A stretch of DNA of 64,000 nucleotides from Malurus cyaneus samueli (taxonomy: Eukaryota; Chordata; Aves; Passeriformes; Maluridae), in assembly GCA_009741485.1 (NCBI GenBank), contig CM019214.1, forward strand, positions 9,332,543-9,396,542, read 5' to 3'. Made by a program: the position numbers and the translations under genes. How positions within the stretch are numbered: position 1 is the stretch's first letter; each line of letters begins with the position of its first letter. A model generated the notes under the pieces. It saw only the letters and a program-made list of their open reading frames with translations, had not been told where the DNA came from and did not search any database. Positions 1-13,920 of this stretch are shown here, piece after piece.

Positions 1-3000
1 CTGGCACCTTTTGTGGGTAATAAAATATGCTCAATGCTTTTCAGGCTTTTCTACAAATAATCAGAACTGTTTGTCACTATGTTGAAGGAATTAGGGGGTT
101 TAGACACTGCTAGAATGATTAAATAGAGGCCTTTCTTTTAGAAGGGCATGAAATTTAGCTGAAAAGCAGGGTTTGTGAGTGTTCTGCTGAGCAGACAAAG
201 TAGCCAGGACAAACTAGCAGGAACAAAGGCAGGCTCTCCAAGGGGGTGGATTTCCCCAGGGTGTGTAGGACCACAAAACCCAGTGACCTTGAGCGTGGTG
301 GCTGCTCCTAATCCTGCCCAGGTCCTGAAGGGGACAGAGCAGACACATTCCTGTGAGCCAGTCACCCTCTGGGACATGCAGGAGGGTTGCTGCCACTCCC
401 ATGGTGACACACAAGAAAGGAGAGGACTGAGAGCCAACCTGGAGAGAGATAATTCCTGGGGAAATGGGGAAAAGAGACATAAAGGAGAAGGTGCTGCAGG
501 AGCTGTCATGGAGTGGACTGAGTAATGCTGAGGAAATGGATCTGTGAGTTACCAGCACAAAAACAATCCCTGAAGTGGGCAGCAGGATAAAGCTATCCTG
601 GGGACAAAGAGAGGAGAGAGATTGAGGCAGTGTCCTAAGGAAGTCGGGTAGTAGGGAGGAGAAAAGCATGGAAAGAAGACAATGCAAGGACACCTAGAGA
701 GGCAGGATGAAAACCAGGAGGACGAAAGGCTCTGGAGCACCTCAGGAAGAGAGCTTTTCAATAAAGGAGGAATGATTCACATCAAAGGCAGGCAACAGAC
801 TGGGAAGGAGGCTTCAGAGTGTGCCAGGAATAACAACTGTGCCTCAGCTCATGTTGTGTTCCCTCTCCGCCTGCAGCACCGTGCTCTTCACATTTCATCT
901 GCAAACTCTTCAGGGCAGGGACCTGGCCCTCCTCCCCATCTAGCAGTTCAAGAAATCATTTCCGTTTGTACCGAGAATATTAACTGGACAAATGTGCATG
1001 TGTGTTTTTACATACAAGAGGTGATACATCCCTGATATATCTGCTGTTGATTTATTCATTGTACTGCCACTCCACGAGCTCAAATCCCTGTATCAGGTCC
1101 CTGTCCTCCTTCACCTTTATCAAAATTGGGAGGTTGAATCAGAGGAGAAAAGGATACATCATGGAAGAAAAGAGGCCATTGTTTTGGCTTCTATTTTTTC
1201 ATTTCCCAGGATCACCCCCATATAAACATTCAACTTAAACACATAAAATGCACTTATAATTCTGCAGACCCTGCCTACGTCTCTTGGCTCACTTTTGCTC
1301 TCCTGCTGCCCTAGAAACCCCATTTCCGTGATGACTGCTCACTTCCAGCACCTGCCATGCACTTCAACTTGCAGTGGCAACTTGCAACTCCCAATCCTTC
1401 TAGCCCCATCTATACAGTGTGAGATGTGTTCAGCCCAGAGAATCTTTAAATTTATCCTTAAATTTTTATGCTGTAGTTAGCAGTGATCCAGGAAGGAATT
1501 TAGGTGTCTCCTTGTTTGTCTCTAGCTCCGGTGGCACTCAAATCATGTACAGAAGGGCTTTGCTAAATGGGAGTGGGCCTTAATGCACACTTAGTCACCT
1601 TGCAGTCTGGCCCCAAATGTGTGCCTGTATTGCAGTGGTCAAGCTCTGTCACTTGATTTCCTGTCTGCAGTACAGGGATGAAGAGAAGATGATGGGTGAT
1701 GGAAACTCCACTGCTCTGACCTGGAGTTTGCTGAATAAATCATGACTGGCAAAACTGTGGATTGGTTTCAGTTGGATTTTATGGTGTAGAGCTGGAAAGA
1801 CTTGATGTTTTTCTCCCTCCTCATTACATGGCAATGAGTAGCCTAGCCATGGTTCCTCATCTTGCATTCAATATTTCCGAGGTCTGATGGATGTCAAGGA
1901 CTTTGTTTTGTTCCCAGTGTCCTGATTTTTAACTTCTTTAATTTGTAGACCCTGTACACCTTCTAAAGTGGAAGTAACCCCCTCTGGAAATTCAATAGCC
2001 ATGAGGCTACCTTACAGGTCCATGAACTGCCAAGCACTGCCCCTGACTCCTGCAAAAGCTTCGTCTGCTCCCAGTTTCAAGTGACACTGAAGACGACCAG
2101 TATGTGAAAAACATTGTTTGGATTTAGACAGGGGCAAAGTCCCTGTAAACCAAAACTCCTTGCCATTTTTTCTTCTCATTTCAAGCAGACCTATTCTCTG
2201 CTCTTAATAAATTTCAATTTTAGTGGCACAGATTTTCTGCAACGGAGCACTGCCTTGATAACCATTTAGTATGTAGGCTAGGAAGCCATTAATAGCGAGC
2301 AACAAAGAGGAAAGAAGATTACTACCTTTTAATCTTTCATTTATTCTGTGGGTAGCTAATAATTAGTTAGACATTATGGCCAGTTACTATGACTTGCTAA
2401 GTTTCACAAAGCCCTTTCTATAGTCTTTAAAAACAGAAAAGGAAATGATGTATCTAATAGAAAGAAGCCGTTTCTGAGATAGATCACAGAAATCCTAGAC
2501 CAGATACTAAAGGTTTTTGGGTACCTGCTGCCCACTAAAACCAAAGAAAAATAGATGCTATTCATGCCCTTCCAAATGTAGATCCTCATGACTACACCAC
2601 TTGCTGTCGAGTGGTACGATGGTAGAAACCTGAGATGAAATTAAAGCCTCCATCTACTCACAAGGGGCATAAAATGTTTCTCTCTAGTTGTTTTTATTTT
2701 TAAACCAGAACTGCAGGGCAAGCCTTCTCTTCCCATTGCTGCAGTGCTAATCAAAACCATATTTTCAGCTCTGATAACAGTAGGAAGAAAAAAAAGTTGT
2801 GACTTACTTGCTTGGTATTAAAGCCATGGGATAAAGCATGGCACGTCTGTATGTTCAGCTGCTGTTTCAGGGAGCAATTCTCTCCTTCTGCCAGCCAGCA
2901 AGAAGAGCCACGAGAGCAAAGTGGTGTGTTCAGTCAGAGCTGGACTGGAGGAGAGAGCTGCCCCAGCAGCCCAGCCTTTTTCTGGTTCTGTGTCTGGCTG

Positions 3001-6000
3001 GGTGGGCTCAAGGGAGATGCTCACAGCAGCAGCGGGGCCAAAAGCCATTTCTGGCACAAATCACCTGCGTTACACCCTGCGTGGGGTTTGCTGGGGGTTT
3101 TCAATTCCTGGTCTTCCTCTGTGCTCTGCAGTTTTAGCTTGGACAGGCTGGGTGTGCTGGTCAGAATGGGAGAGCTCAGACCTGCTGGTTTTCCAGGTAA
3201 ACCACAAAATCTGCCTTTATCCTTGGCTTTCAGCAAGGGAGGGAAAATGCGAGAGCAGTGATTGGCAGCAGGAAAACCGCTGCTGGGTGAGAGCTTTATG
3301 TCATTGTCTATTTTAATTTCACCATCACTAGCTATGTCAGAGAGTTTAAATATGAGCAATGGTGTTGCTCAGTATTGTCAAGGGCATGCAGAGCCCCAGC
3401 CCAGTATCTAAATGAAATCCTCTGAAAAATGACTCAACAGGATTAGCACGGCCTGAGTGCAGACACAGCACACCTGCAGGCTCATGAATCATCCCACACC
3501 GATGTGCAGAGGGGCAGCAGCTCCCACCAGAGACAGCAGAACAAACTGGTGTTGGCAGGGCAGCATCAAACCCTTTCTCCAGGCAGGGCATCGGCTGGAG
3601 CCTCCTGTAAGGGCAAACTCAGCCCTGGAAGGGTCCTCCCACCCCAGGGAAGGGCTCCTACACCACAGAGCAGCTGGGGTGTGTGGCAGGGCTGGTTTGG
3701 GGTGGGGGCTGACCCTCCATCCGCTCCCCCTGCTGCAGTTTGGCTGGGCTGGGCTGCAGAGACTCTGGGCTCCTGCACCTCAGAGCAATCCCACATCATG
3801 GATGAAATCCCTCTTGTAACAATACATGGAAGGGAAGGGAACTCTCCCAAGCTCATGGTCCTGCTGCGATGTGGGCACCTCAGGCAGAGATTTGGTGTCA
3901 CAGGGAGCTGCAGTCACAGGCAGAGCCCCTCACACAGGAGCGAGGCCTCCTCAGGGGAGGGCCCCGAATTCTGCCATTTGTTTCCCTTTTCAATCTGACA
4001 GGGCAGAGACAGATTTTATTGAGCTGCTCGTGAGGCCTGTCTACTCACCGAGGCTTTTCTGAGAAGGTGGGTTGAGAGGTTTATTGGATCAGGGGATAAT
4101 TTAGTATCCATTTTTCACAGCATGTCCGTTTGTATTAACCCACCCTTGCAGTCTGTTTCCCTCCCTGCCACCCCTGAGCAGTGGAGGGACAGGAGGGAGG
4201 GAGTGTCCTGTCTCTGGGTGCTCACCTGTGATGACACCAGGATCCCTGGGATCTCAGTGCTCCTGGGACACGGGCAGATTGTGGGGCTGGGTCACCTTAT
4301 GGCACCACAACTGCCTTTGGTCAGGATGAAAGAGACCCCAAAGGGATCTGTCAGCCCACACCCCAAACACTCTCTGCTGCCTTGCACCAAACCCTCCCAG
4401 CAGACAGGAGGGGTATTTCTAGAAGAAATAACACATTAGCACATTAACTGCAAAAAAAACCACACCTCCCAGACAGAACCCATCAACCCCCCAGACCGGG
4501 GGCACAGGAACACGCCTCTCCTCCTGCCTGGATTCTGAGGACAGCCCTCAAGCAGGACACAGGCAAGTCCCTGCCAGAGCTGCTCCAAGCTCTGGTGCAG
4601 CAGGTTTTCCTGCAGGAGAGTTTTCCCAGCTGCACACCTGCTGCTTTAGACAATGGTGCAAATTCTCCCCATGGGTCACTTGATGCAGCACCCAAGCCCA
4701 TCTCAGGCTGGGATTAGCAGCGTGTCCCTTGGTGAGGGTTCCCCACGGCTGCCTGGGAGCCAAAGCTCACCTACAGCTGTCACCTGGAGGGAGCATCAAG
4801 GGTGACAAGGGAACCTTCTGCCACTGCATTCACAATAAGGGCTGAACAGAGAAATGTAGGCTCATGGCTGAGCAGGGAAAGTGATTTAATGGCGTGGGCA
4901 CAAAGAACACTGAGGTACTCGATGCTCTCTCTACCTGCGTCTTCATCAACGAGGTCTGTCAGGGCTCTGGACACAGAGGAAAACTCTCAGCAAGAAGAGT
5001 GGTGTTGACTCAGGGAACTGAGATCTCAGAGATCTTGGTCTTTTCAGTTCCTGCATCCAAGAGTGCCACAGGAGTTGGCCCATGTCCTTGCACCATCATT
5101 CTCCAACAATTCCCAAAGACTGTGGATATCCAGGGATTGCCCTGACATCTAAAGGCAAACGTGAGGCTCCCCCACACCTACAGAAAATCAAGGAATGGGA
5201 GATGGGAACTTCATTGCTCTGTATGGCAGGAAAACTAGAGAGAACAGGCATAAATTGAAACAAGAGAGGTCAGATTAGGTGCAAAGTGAAAAAATTTGCC
5301 GTGAGGCCAGTGAACAGGCAGCCCAGGAGGCTGGGCAGGGTCCATCCTGGGAGGTTTCAAGCCCCAACCAGACACAGCCCTGAGCAGCTTGGTCTGGCCT
5401 AGGGATGACCCTGCTCTGAGCCTCTCAGGGTCCTGCCCAGCCTGAATCATGCTGTGTTCCCATGCTGAGTTGAATTGGAGAGCAACAGTAGGAAATTGAA
5501 AATACAGAAATATAATCCTACTGTTGACACAAATAACCCCAATTCTCCAGACTGCTTTCGTCCTCTGCCTCTTCCAACTTATGCAGGGATCCAGACTAGC
5601 TCTGATCTGTCCAAAATGCTCTTTTGCCAGGCTGAAGGCTTGGGGCTGCTGCTGCTGAGAAGAGTCAGATGTGCACAAAGCAAGTGCAAATGCTGTCTGT
5701 TTCTGTAAAGAACCAGTCACCATCACCTCCACTCCTTTTCCCAACTCTCTTTCTCTCCCTTCCCTCTCTCATTGCTCCTACAGTAAATACCCAAACAAGA
5801 AAACAAGTCCCAGGACCCATTTTACGGGTTCTGTGTCCCACATCTCCCTGTCCCCTTCATTCCTTAATCCTACAGGGACTTGTGCCACAGTCCCTCTCCT
5901 GGGGGTAACAGCAGTGCCCTCCAGCCGCTGCAAGTTGAGCAGCCTAATGATATTAAGGCTCCTTTCACCCTCCTTCCTAGCTGAGGTTAGGCACAGCTCA

Positions 6001-9000
6001 ACAAGCCAACAGCAGCAGGAACCTCATTGTGAGCAGAGATGGCCAGAGAGATGATTTTGAGGGAAGGCTGCAGTAACCTCAAGCTTAGAAAAGATTCTTG
6101 AACTCCCTTTTTAAGTGGTCATAGAAGCTATTTTCATCTTCAACTGCTGCAGATTTGTTCCTGGGTTGGTGGCTGCACTGAGTGGCTGACATAGACCTGA
6201 GAATCAATCAAAAGTAATTGAAACAGAAGAGGCTCAGCAATCAACCTATTAGGTTGCTGGAGCCAGAAAAATGCCACTATGCCGAGCCAGAGAAAGGGGG
6301 GCCGACTTCCCTTCTGAAAACTTAATGTGAGGAAGAAGCTTCAGCTGCACTGTCTTTTCTTACAAGAACAAAAAATCTGTGGAATTCTCTTTCCATGTAT
6401 TTTTATCCCATTTAATGGGAAGGAGGAAAAGGAAAGAAACCATTAAACCCTTAGCAGTAAAAAAGAAAAAAAGCCATCTCGTTCTCTTTTCTTTTCCTCT
6501 TTCCCCTGCTCCGTATGCAATAAAATGATTCTTTGCTCTCGATTGTTGTCTGCTGTGGCAGCGGTTGGAATGAGCTTTGTTTTTCTTCACTTCGCTGCTC
6601 CTCACCGGAGGACTTCCCTGGCTGCAGCAACCTATTAAACTGGTTGCTGGCTGTCATGGTCTCTTCTGTCAGAGTGGGAGCTGCTGCCAGAGTCCAGTTA
6701 TTTCCAAATGCCTGCATGGATCGGCTCCTGAAAAGCCAGACCTCAGAGCTGTCCACGAGAGCGTGAGCTGAAGTGTTAGGGGGTTGCCAACCTCCAGTAA
6801 TTAACAGCGTACACCCCTCCACCATCCCTCACCCAGATTTCACAACCTTCTGGCAGGTGCCCCAGGGGGATTTGCAGCAGTGAGCTTAAATATTTCATCT
6901 AAATCATTAGAGCAAAAAAGAAAAATTAACCCTGATCTTTAAAAAGGAGGGGGAAATCTTAACCACTTGCACTCTTGATAAGGCGTATGCAGAGAGAAAA
7001 CGCAGCTCCAAGAGCTCGAATCTGGAAAGGATGGCTGTGTGTGCTGGTGAGCAGCACCTCGCCAGGCTTGTCAGGGAGATGAAATCTGAGGGGCCCCCCA
7101 TCCTCTCTCCCACACAGGTATCGTTCTGAGGTGCCTTACTTTGGTTACAGAGGATGTACTGACTTGACCCTGATACCAGAGACTCTTGTTGACTCTGGGT
7201 TCTGCACAACACACCCTCGGCTAGATGCAGTTATGAAACACAATAACCCCGGTTACTGTCTGCATGAGCCCTTCCCCCCACAGCAATCTCTAATTACTCT
7301 CAAGGGAATGAAAACAAAGTTCCTCCTTTCCTCCTCACCTGGACAATACAGCAGGACAGGGAGTGGGGTGTAGATTTAATATTATGGTTGAGGTTGGAAT
7401 GGGGGCAAACCAGTTGACCAAGGGGGTTTGGCTTGGGTTCTGGGGTGACTGGAGCTCTCACCAAGAAGAGGCTGAGTGCCCCATGGTGTATGTGCTCCTG
7501 GCAGTCCCCTTCTCCAGGGGTTTTTCCACAGCTGGGCAGGTTGTGGAGGAGTCAGAACATTGAGGTTTCCTCAGGGCAGTGATACCTGAGAGGGATTTTA
7601 TAGAGTCGGAGAGAAATCTGTCCTGGGCTCTACAGAGCAGACCTCCAAGTTTTATCCATATTTACTGTTTTCTGAGGGTACCGCTAAAAATGTCTGGGCA
7701 AAGTGCAGGTTTAGAGACCTTAGCAATTCACACCTGCATTCAGACAGTGCCTGTGCTGCAGTATAAGCACTGTCCAGATTCACCATCAAGCACAATTTAT
7801 GTGAGGGATGTGCTCTCCCAGTGGGCTTGAGCAATAACACTCCAAACACACCTTCAGAAAGACTATTGCTTTCATGAGAGGTTTTCATGAAATAGAGGGG
7901 TGAGGGAAGGGGGTATGAGAAATTAGAGGCTGAAATTGGTCCTAACATTGCTAAGAGGAAAAAAATCAATCTTTTCCCACTAACCCCCTATAGCAGTACT
8001 TGATCCAGTATTACCCTCCTCCCAGGGATCAAAGGCAATGATGCCATGCAGGAGTAATGCTGGAGTAATACAGGAGCTTATAACTGCAGAAGAGCTGTGA
8101 CCTAAAGCAAGCCTCCCCTGCAGATGCTGAGTCATCAGAAATGCGATGCCCTTCCGCCATCATCAGCCTCTGAAAGAGAGAGGGGTGGTTAGACCAGGGT
8201 TTGGAGCTGGGACCATCCAAATTCTGATGCTGGTTCTGATACGCCCCTCACATGAACCTGGGGAGTTGTTAATAGGACTCAGATGTTCAGAGGTTCTTAA
8301 CATCTGCCACTCAAAACTCCTCAAATGCACCGTGGGTCTTCAAATCCTCAAAAAAAAAAAAGTTTAACCTAGTGAAAACAGGCAGAAGAGGAATTAAGGT
8401 TAGTATTTGCAATATGTTTTTCAGAAGAAAACACATTGGGTATTACTTTCAGTCCTTCGTGACTTTATGCAGTAGAAAGCGGGAAGATATAAAAAAAATG
8501 AACAGCAGGATAGGAGTGATTATTAGTATTGGGAGTGTTGTTGGGTCATTTCTGGGTTTTTATGGGTACTTCTATCAAATAAATGGATGGATTATATGCA
8601 CTGTGAAGGAATAATTCTGGACAGACGATGCTGGTTCCATAAAAGGGACACTCTCAAAGGACATGCAAAGTCCCCTAAACTTTCCAGGATTAGCACTGAG
8701 TGACCTAATATCTCCTCCCACCACTGGTGCCTAACACTTTAGAGAAATTTATGCACAGAATGTGACAACTTGTCATGAAATGCTCAACTTCATCTATCCC
8801 ATTTTCCTGTAGAGTTCTCTGCATAATATATAAACAGAGGGGGGTGGGGAAAATCTCTCTGAAAGCTCCTGCCAACTCACATCTATTTCATTCTTTTCTT
8901 TTGAAAAGAAACCTATTCCAGATGGTTTATCATTAGAACTTTTTTTTTTAATCTCTGACGTTATGAAAAAACAGGAGGGGAAAAAAAAATAAAATCTGTG

Positions 9001-12000
9001 TGGTCAGTTCTAGCACAGCCTGGAAGCCCTGCTGAAAATCTTTCACAGTGAACCTGTGGATGAGTGCGAGGACTGGGCAGGGACTCGTGAGCTGCCCCAG
9101 GTCAGTAGAACCGGCCACTGGGCATTGCTGACGGGGCAGGATTTGGGCCAGCCTGTGACTGGGCAATCTGTTTTCCTGTCCTCAAAGCTCTCACTGTCCC
9201 CAGGGCTGGGGCACCCACTGCACCACATGAGCAAACACACTCAGGCCGGTGCCAGCAAGGTCGCTCCTGCCGTGACCTGGGCGAGCTGCTCCGTGTTTAT
9301 AGCCCGGCTCCCATGGCACCCCACAAACAATACAGGGAACAGGAGCTTCAGTATGTCCCCCCTGAGCTGCACGCCCTCCTGGGTGTCAGGACTGCAGCTG
9401 GGCAGACAGCCAGCACGCTGAGGGATGTTTGAAGCAAGGCCTCTGAGACAAACCTCTGCTTTCAATAAAGTGCCACAGGATTTTTAATGCCCATGCAGAG
9501 CAGGCAGCTGTTACCCAAAGGACATTCTCCACCCTAAAATTACATGGAAATTATTTGCCTCTGAAGCTATGTTTAGCCTACAGAGATTCAAACATATAAT
9601 TCTAGGATATCTAGTTATTTGATTAAAATGCTAATATAGCCACCTCACTGCTAATGCTGCCAACCAACCGGACTCCCTAGGGCAGCGCTGTGTGTTTGCT
9701 TTTCGTGTCTCTCTCTAAGCCAGAGCCTCACCCTAAATCGGGGATCGTGATCACTGCTCTAAGCCCAGGGGTTCAGCCTCCCCAGCTCGGTGACTCAGAA
9801 GAGCAGCTGGCTCAAAGCTGGAGAGGATGCACTGAGATTTGCCCACTGCTTCACTCCAGGCAGCTTCCCTCTCCTGCTGGGAGCTGCCAGGCAGCAGCAG
9901 TGGTGGCAGTTCCTGAGGAAGGTGTGCATTCTGAGGAGGCACCCTTCTCCTGACAGTATGATTATTTTTTAGAGGAGCAGCTAAATAAGTGAATGGGTGC
10001 CATGAGCTTTTCCCCAGAACTTTACTTAATTGCCTTTTGCTCACTGTCTCTACAAGGACTGGGAATTGTGCCGTCAACATTTTCCCTGTGAAGAACAGCT
10101 CCCATTTTATCCAAAATTACCTCTGTCCAACTTGATTTAAAATTTCTAATTTGTCAAAGTTAATTATTTCCACTGAAAATCCAGGTGCCAAGATGCTCAA
10201 AACCAATATTATGTCTGAAGGAACTCACTGCACATTATTTTAAGCTCCTGCTACGAACAAACATTCCCTCGTTCCACATCCTTTTCCCACCTCAGGGTCT
10301 CAGTAAAGCACTGTGCCACAGCAACACTACATGATTTTATGATAAATAGACCTATGTCCTCCTCCTAACAATTCCTGGGGTTTATCAGGGCTGCTATTCA
10401 TTTTGCTGAGAGGGCACAGAAAGGATGACCATCCCGACAGTGCTGATCCTAATGATGCAGCCTGACTGCAGGGACTGAGCACGAGGCCAGCGATGCTCTG
10501 CACTTCAGTGTCCATGTCTGCATGAGCTGCCTCATCACTGGCTCCACAGCAATCAGGAGAGAGTCTGAGGGGCTCTTTTTCAGAAGAACAAGGAGGGGAA
10601 GGATGAGTGTACATGCCTGATTAGTTACAGGCAATTAAACACGTCTAGCTTCCCCTTGCCTCTCATCCCTAACCTCCAGCCACTGGAACAGCAATCCAGA
10701 ACAGCCATCTCCTGATGCATGATCCCTGCATCCCTTTGCCTTTATAACATGGTGCCTGCACTCTTTCAGCCCCGGGCATCGAAATGTTTGCACCCACTGC
10801 ACACAGGCGAGTGAAATGGCTCAGGCTGCAAGGAAGGAGAGCTCCCCTTCCCTGCAGACCGATCCTGCCTCCCCTCAGAGGGCAGCACCCTCTGACCCGG
10901 ATCCTGGAGCTGCCATTGCTTACCTTGAACCAGAGCAGAGGCAGCTTTTGAGAACCTTCTGTCAGCCTCTGGTTTGCAGGCCCTGGGGTTTGCCTGGCTT
11001 CACATTGGTCTGACCCAAGGTGTTTCCCTTACAGAAACATTCCATCCCCATTTAATTTGCTCCAGCACCTGCCCTCCCTGCCAATTTTCTCAACAGAGAG
11101 CAGCATAGTCTAAGGGGTTTTCCCATAAAATCTCTGCTGTCCTTGGTAGGGAAGGATCAGGCTACCTGTCCCCTTGCTCCTGCCCTCCCCTAGGGATTGC
11201 CATGTAGCCCCCCAGGACCCTGTCAGCCCCTCCCTCACAGGGATTCTACTACTGGGGCTGAGTTCTCCAACGAAAGTCTCACCAGGGCTGGGTATCATCC
11301 TCACCCACGCTCCCCATCCTGCTTCTTCTGCCACTTCTGCCTCCAGGGAACAGGCTCTAGACTGCTCCTGCCAGCAAGGAACGCAGCCTCTCGCTGTTTA
11401 AGGAAACAGGTGGGTGGGGAGAGAATCCCTCGAGCTAAGTGGAGAGGCACAATCTGCAGTCAGAACTCCAAAAGCTCTTCCTCCCCGGTGTACTCATCCC
11501 TGCCAGGCCACAGCCAAGGCCTTCCTCGTGGAGAGAGCTGGCGATCCAGTGCTTTTCATTTCATTGCAGCCTGTACCTCTTCCAAACAGGTTACAGGTAC
11601 ACAGATGGAAAATATGCAAGAAAAATGTCCCTAGGATGAGTCTTACCCCAGCACGTAACTGTATTTAAATGTGATCATCACCAAAAAATCATGGTGACTG
11701 AGCAAATCATGGCTTTAGGTTTAGGCAAGAGCAAATCACCATCAGTTTTAAACCCTGTTTTGCAAAGTCTCATAATTTTACCATAGATTTTGTGATACCA
11801 AATTCCCTCTGAGCCAGTGTTCTGAGATTTGGGTACAGAAGAATCTCACCTCTGTGTCTTTTATAGATACACTTCTTTGTTTCTTCTTGTCTCCCTCATA
11901 GGGATTCCTGATTTTTGTGAACCTTACTGTTTCAAAAAATAGAAGGACACCCTCTTCCTCACCTAGATTTTTTATCTCACCACCAACTGCACTCCTGATT

Positions 12001-13165
12001 TTACACTAGTGGGATTCGGCAATACTCAAATACAGACAAGTAAAATTCCAAAATGACTATTGCTTTATGACTGACCCAAAAGCCATAGCTAATGTTCTGT
12101 CAAAAAACACAGCAAGCACAGTTTTGTTCAGACATCAGATAATATCAAACTGAAGACAGATCTTAGCACACAGAAGAATCAAGAAGCTGAAAGCATCCTT
12201 ACCTTTTTCTAAGGTCTCTCTTCATTCCCAGCACTTCACACCATGGCCCAGGTGTGCCTCATGCAGCCCAAACCTTCTGTCCTGTTCTCCCTGCACGTAT
12301 TTTTGACAACATTCTGTAAGTTACTTTTACTCAGAATAAAAATGAGTTTTACTCCAAGTTATGTCCTGTCAATTCAAAGAATCAGCTCGCCCTGTTTAAC
12401 TATGGGCATGGGGAACATTAAAAATTATTTCCATAAAAGGGTACTAGGCTGGAATTTGATACAAGGGTCAGAGTAGAGGACGTGGTCTAGATTTGACCAA
12501 GACAAAGTTTGAAAGTGGTCTGGATGAATGGAGTTTCACCATGGAGTAGACAGGGTTAGAGGTCAGCTTTTGCAGAGAAAGAACAAAAGAGTACTGATCC
12601 AACTAGGTAATTTCTGCAAAAAGCAGACTTATTTATCAAAAACTGAATTGATCTAGCTTGCACAACATTAAAGCCAAAGAATAAATAATAAACAGCACCT
12701 CCATTTGTCACATAGTAAAAGGAACAAAAGTGCACAACTGGGAAAATGTAATTTGGAGAAAAGTCCAATATGGAAAAAAATAAGGCAGAGTTGCACTAGC
12801 GAAATAAAACCAACCTGTGATTTATTAGCAGCCATTGTGTGCTCAGTGCCATATTTCTTTATTCAAATAAAACCCTGTTCAAATTCCTCTGAGGTGACTT
12901 TTCAGCAACATTTAGCACATTGGAGGGCAGGACCTGAGGGTCATGAGTTCAAGAAAGGACTTGTGTTCCTCTATCCTCCAGCCACCTGATCTGAGCTATA
13001 GACATGACTTTCTTCAGCTGTGGTGATGCTGCTGTTGGGAGGGAATCGTCTGCCCTGTGCTTTAACGTCTTCTGTAAATTATCTTAGGAAAGAGACTGAT
13101 AGAGCTGCAGTCTGAAGCAGCATTTCAGCTGTCCTAGGCTGGGGAGAAGCTATAGCTGACGACAA
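1..13165. other. Intergenic, no gene supported
   Basis: No exon pair, RNA gene or retrotransposon is recognisable in this 13 kb. The plus strand is purine-biased at about 405-785. A short perfect inverted repeat, CAACCTA-T-TAGGTTG, lies at 6242-6256, inside a block (6170-6560) that looks like unique conserved-type sequence. Similar AT-rich motif-dense stretches lie near 2200-2400 and 10020-10330. All frames are below 170 codons and overlap others on the opposite strand. Confidence 0.8.
9470..9670. promoter_or_regulatory. Candidate conserved non-coding block
   Basis: The block is AT-rich unique sequence (GGAAATTATTTGCCTC, TTTGATTAAAATGCTAATAT, CACTGCTAATGCTGCC) between GC-richer flanks, without frame or repeat structure. 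The judgement rests on composition only. Confidence 0.25.
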
Positions 13166-13866
13166 GAAATGGAAAGTAGGAAGGAAGAGAGAAAAATGTA
13201 ATTTTGGAGGGCTTGGTATGAAAATTTTGACTGCATTACTTGCACAGGCCAGACAGCAATAAAGCACAAACTTGTGGGAATAGCTCATTCTCCTCTGGCT
13301 TCAAGCAATGCAGGAAGATCTGCTGTTAGGTCTCCCAATGCCACTTTTTTCCTCCTGTTTTATTATTAACCTCCTACATTTTCTCTGCCTTTAATGGCAA
13401 ATTGCTTTCCAATCAGCATGGCGTGACAAGGCTAAGCAGAGGCAGCCAGAGCCCGTGCAGTGCCAGGTCCAGCCAGGCAGCGACGACTCCGACTCACAGC
13501 ACTGACACCTCCGCGTTATTTTTCTTACTTGCCCTGACCCTTCCAGATCAGGGGGCCTTGACCATAATGCTCAAGCAGTGAAAAAAAACCACAAATCCTG
13601 CTGGACTTGCAGCTGGGGGAGAAACAACCTCAGGAACTGGGAAAGGAGCTGTCAGCCTTCATTATTAATATCCAGCTGTTAATATTTAATGTCATAAAAC
13701 CGCGACTCCCTCCGCAGCCTAGTCATCAGACATGCAGGGGTCACAGCAGCCAAAATCCTTTAGACAGACAATTCAATGTCCCTGTGCTTTAGCTGCATGC
13801 CAGGACTGCTAAAGGTGTTCTAGATGTATTTGAGATGAAATGCTAGAAGCTTTAATAAAGCCTGAG

Positions 13867-13869
<3 letters not shown>

Positions 13870-13900
<31 letters not shown>

Positions 13901-13920
13901 AAATGGAAACAAAAAAAAAA
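13870..13920 (+). repeat. A-rich tract: A29, a GGAAATGGAAAC unit, then A10
   Basis: A run of 29 adenines (13870-13898) is followed by GGAAATGGAAAC, ten further adenines and a second GGAAATGGAAAAC. An AATAAA at 13854-13859 ends 10 nt before the run, as in the 3' end of a polyadenylated RNA copied into DNA. See findings for the retrocopy reading. Confidence 0.85.

Noticed and set aside
4780..4974. 64-codon minus-strand frame with a protein-like look (ALTDLVDEDAG)
   Set aside because: Too short, with no neighbouring exon, no splice logic and no family match. Also open on the other strand.
13424..13505. Short frame ending GSDDSDSQH before a TGA, behind an AATCAG that could be a splice acceptor
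   Set aside because: Only about 36 codons, no upstream exon to pair with, and no family recognised. The acidic-serine ending alone is not evidence of a coding exon.
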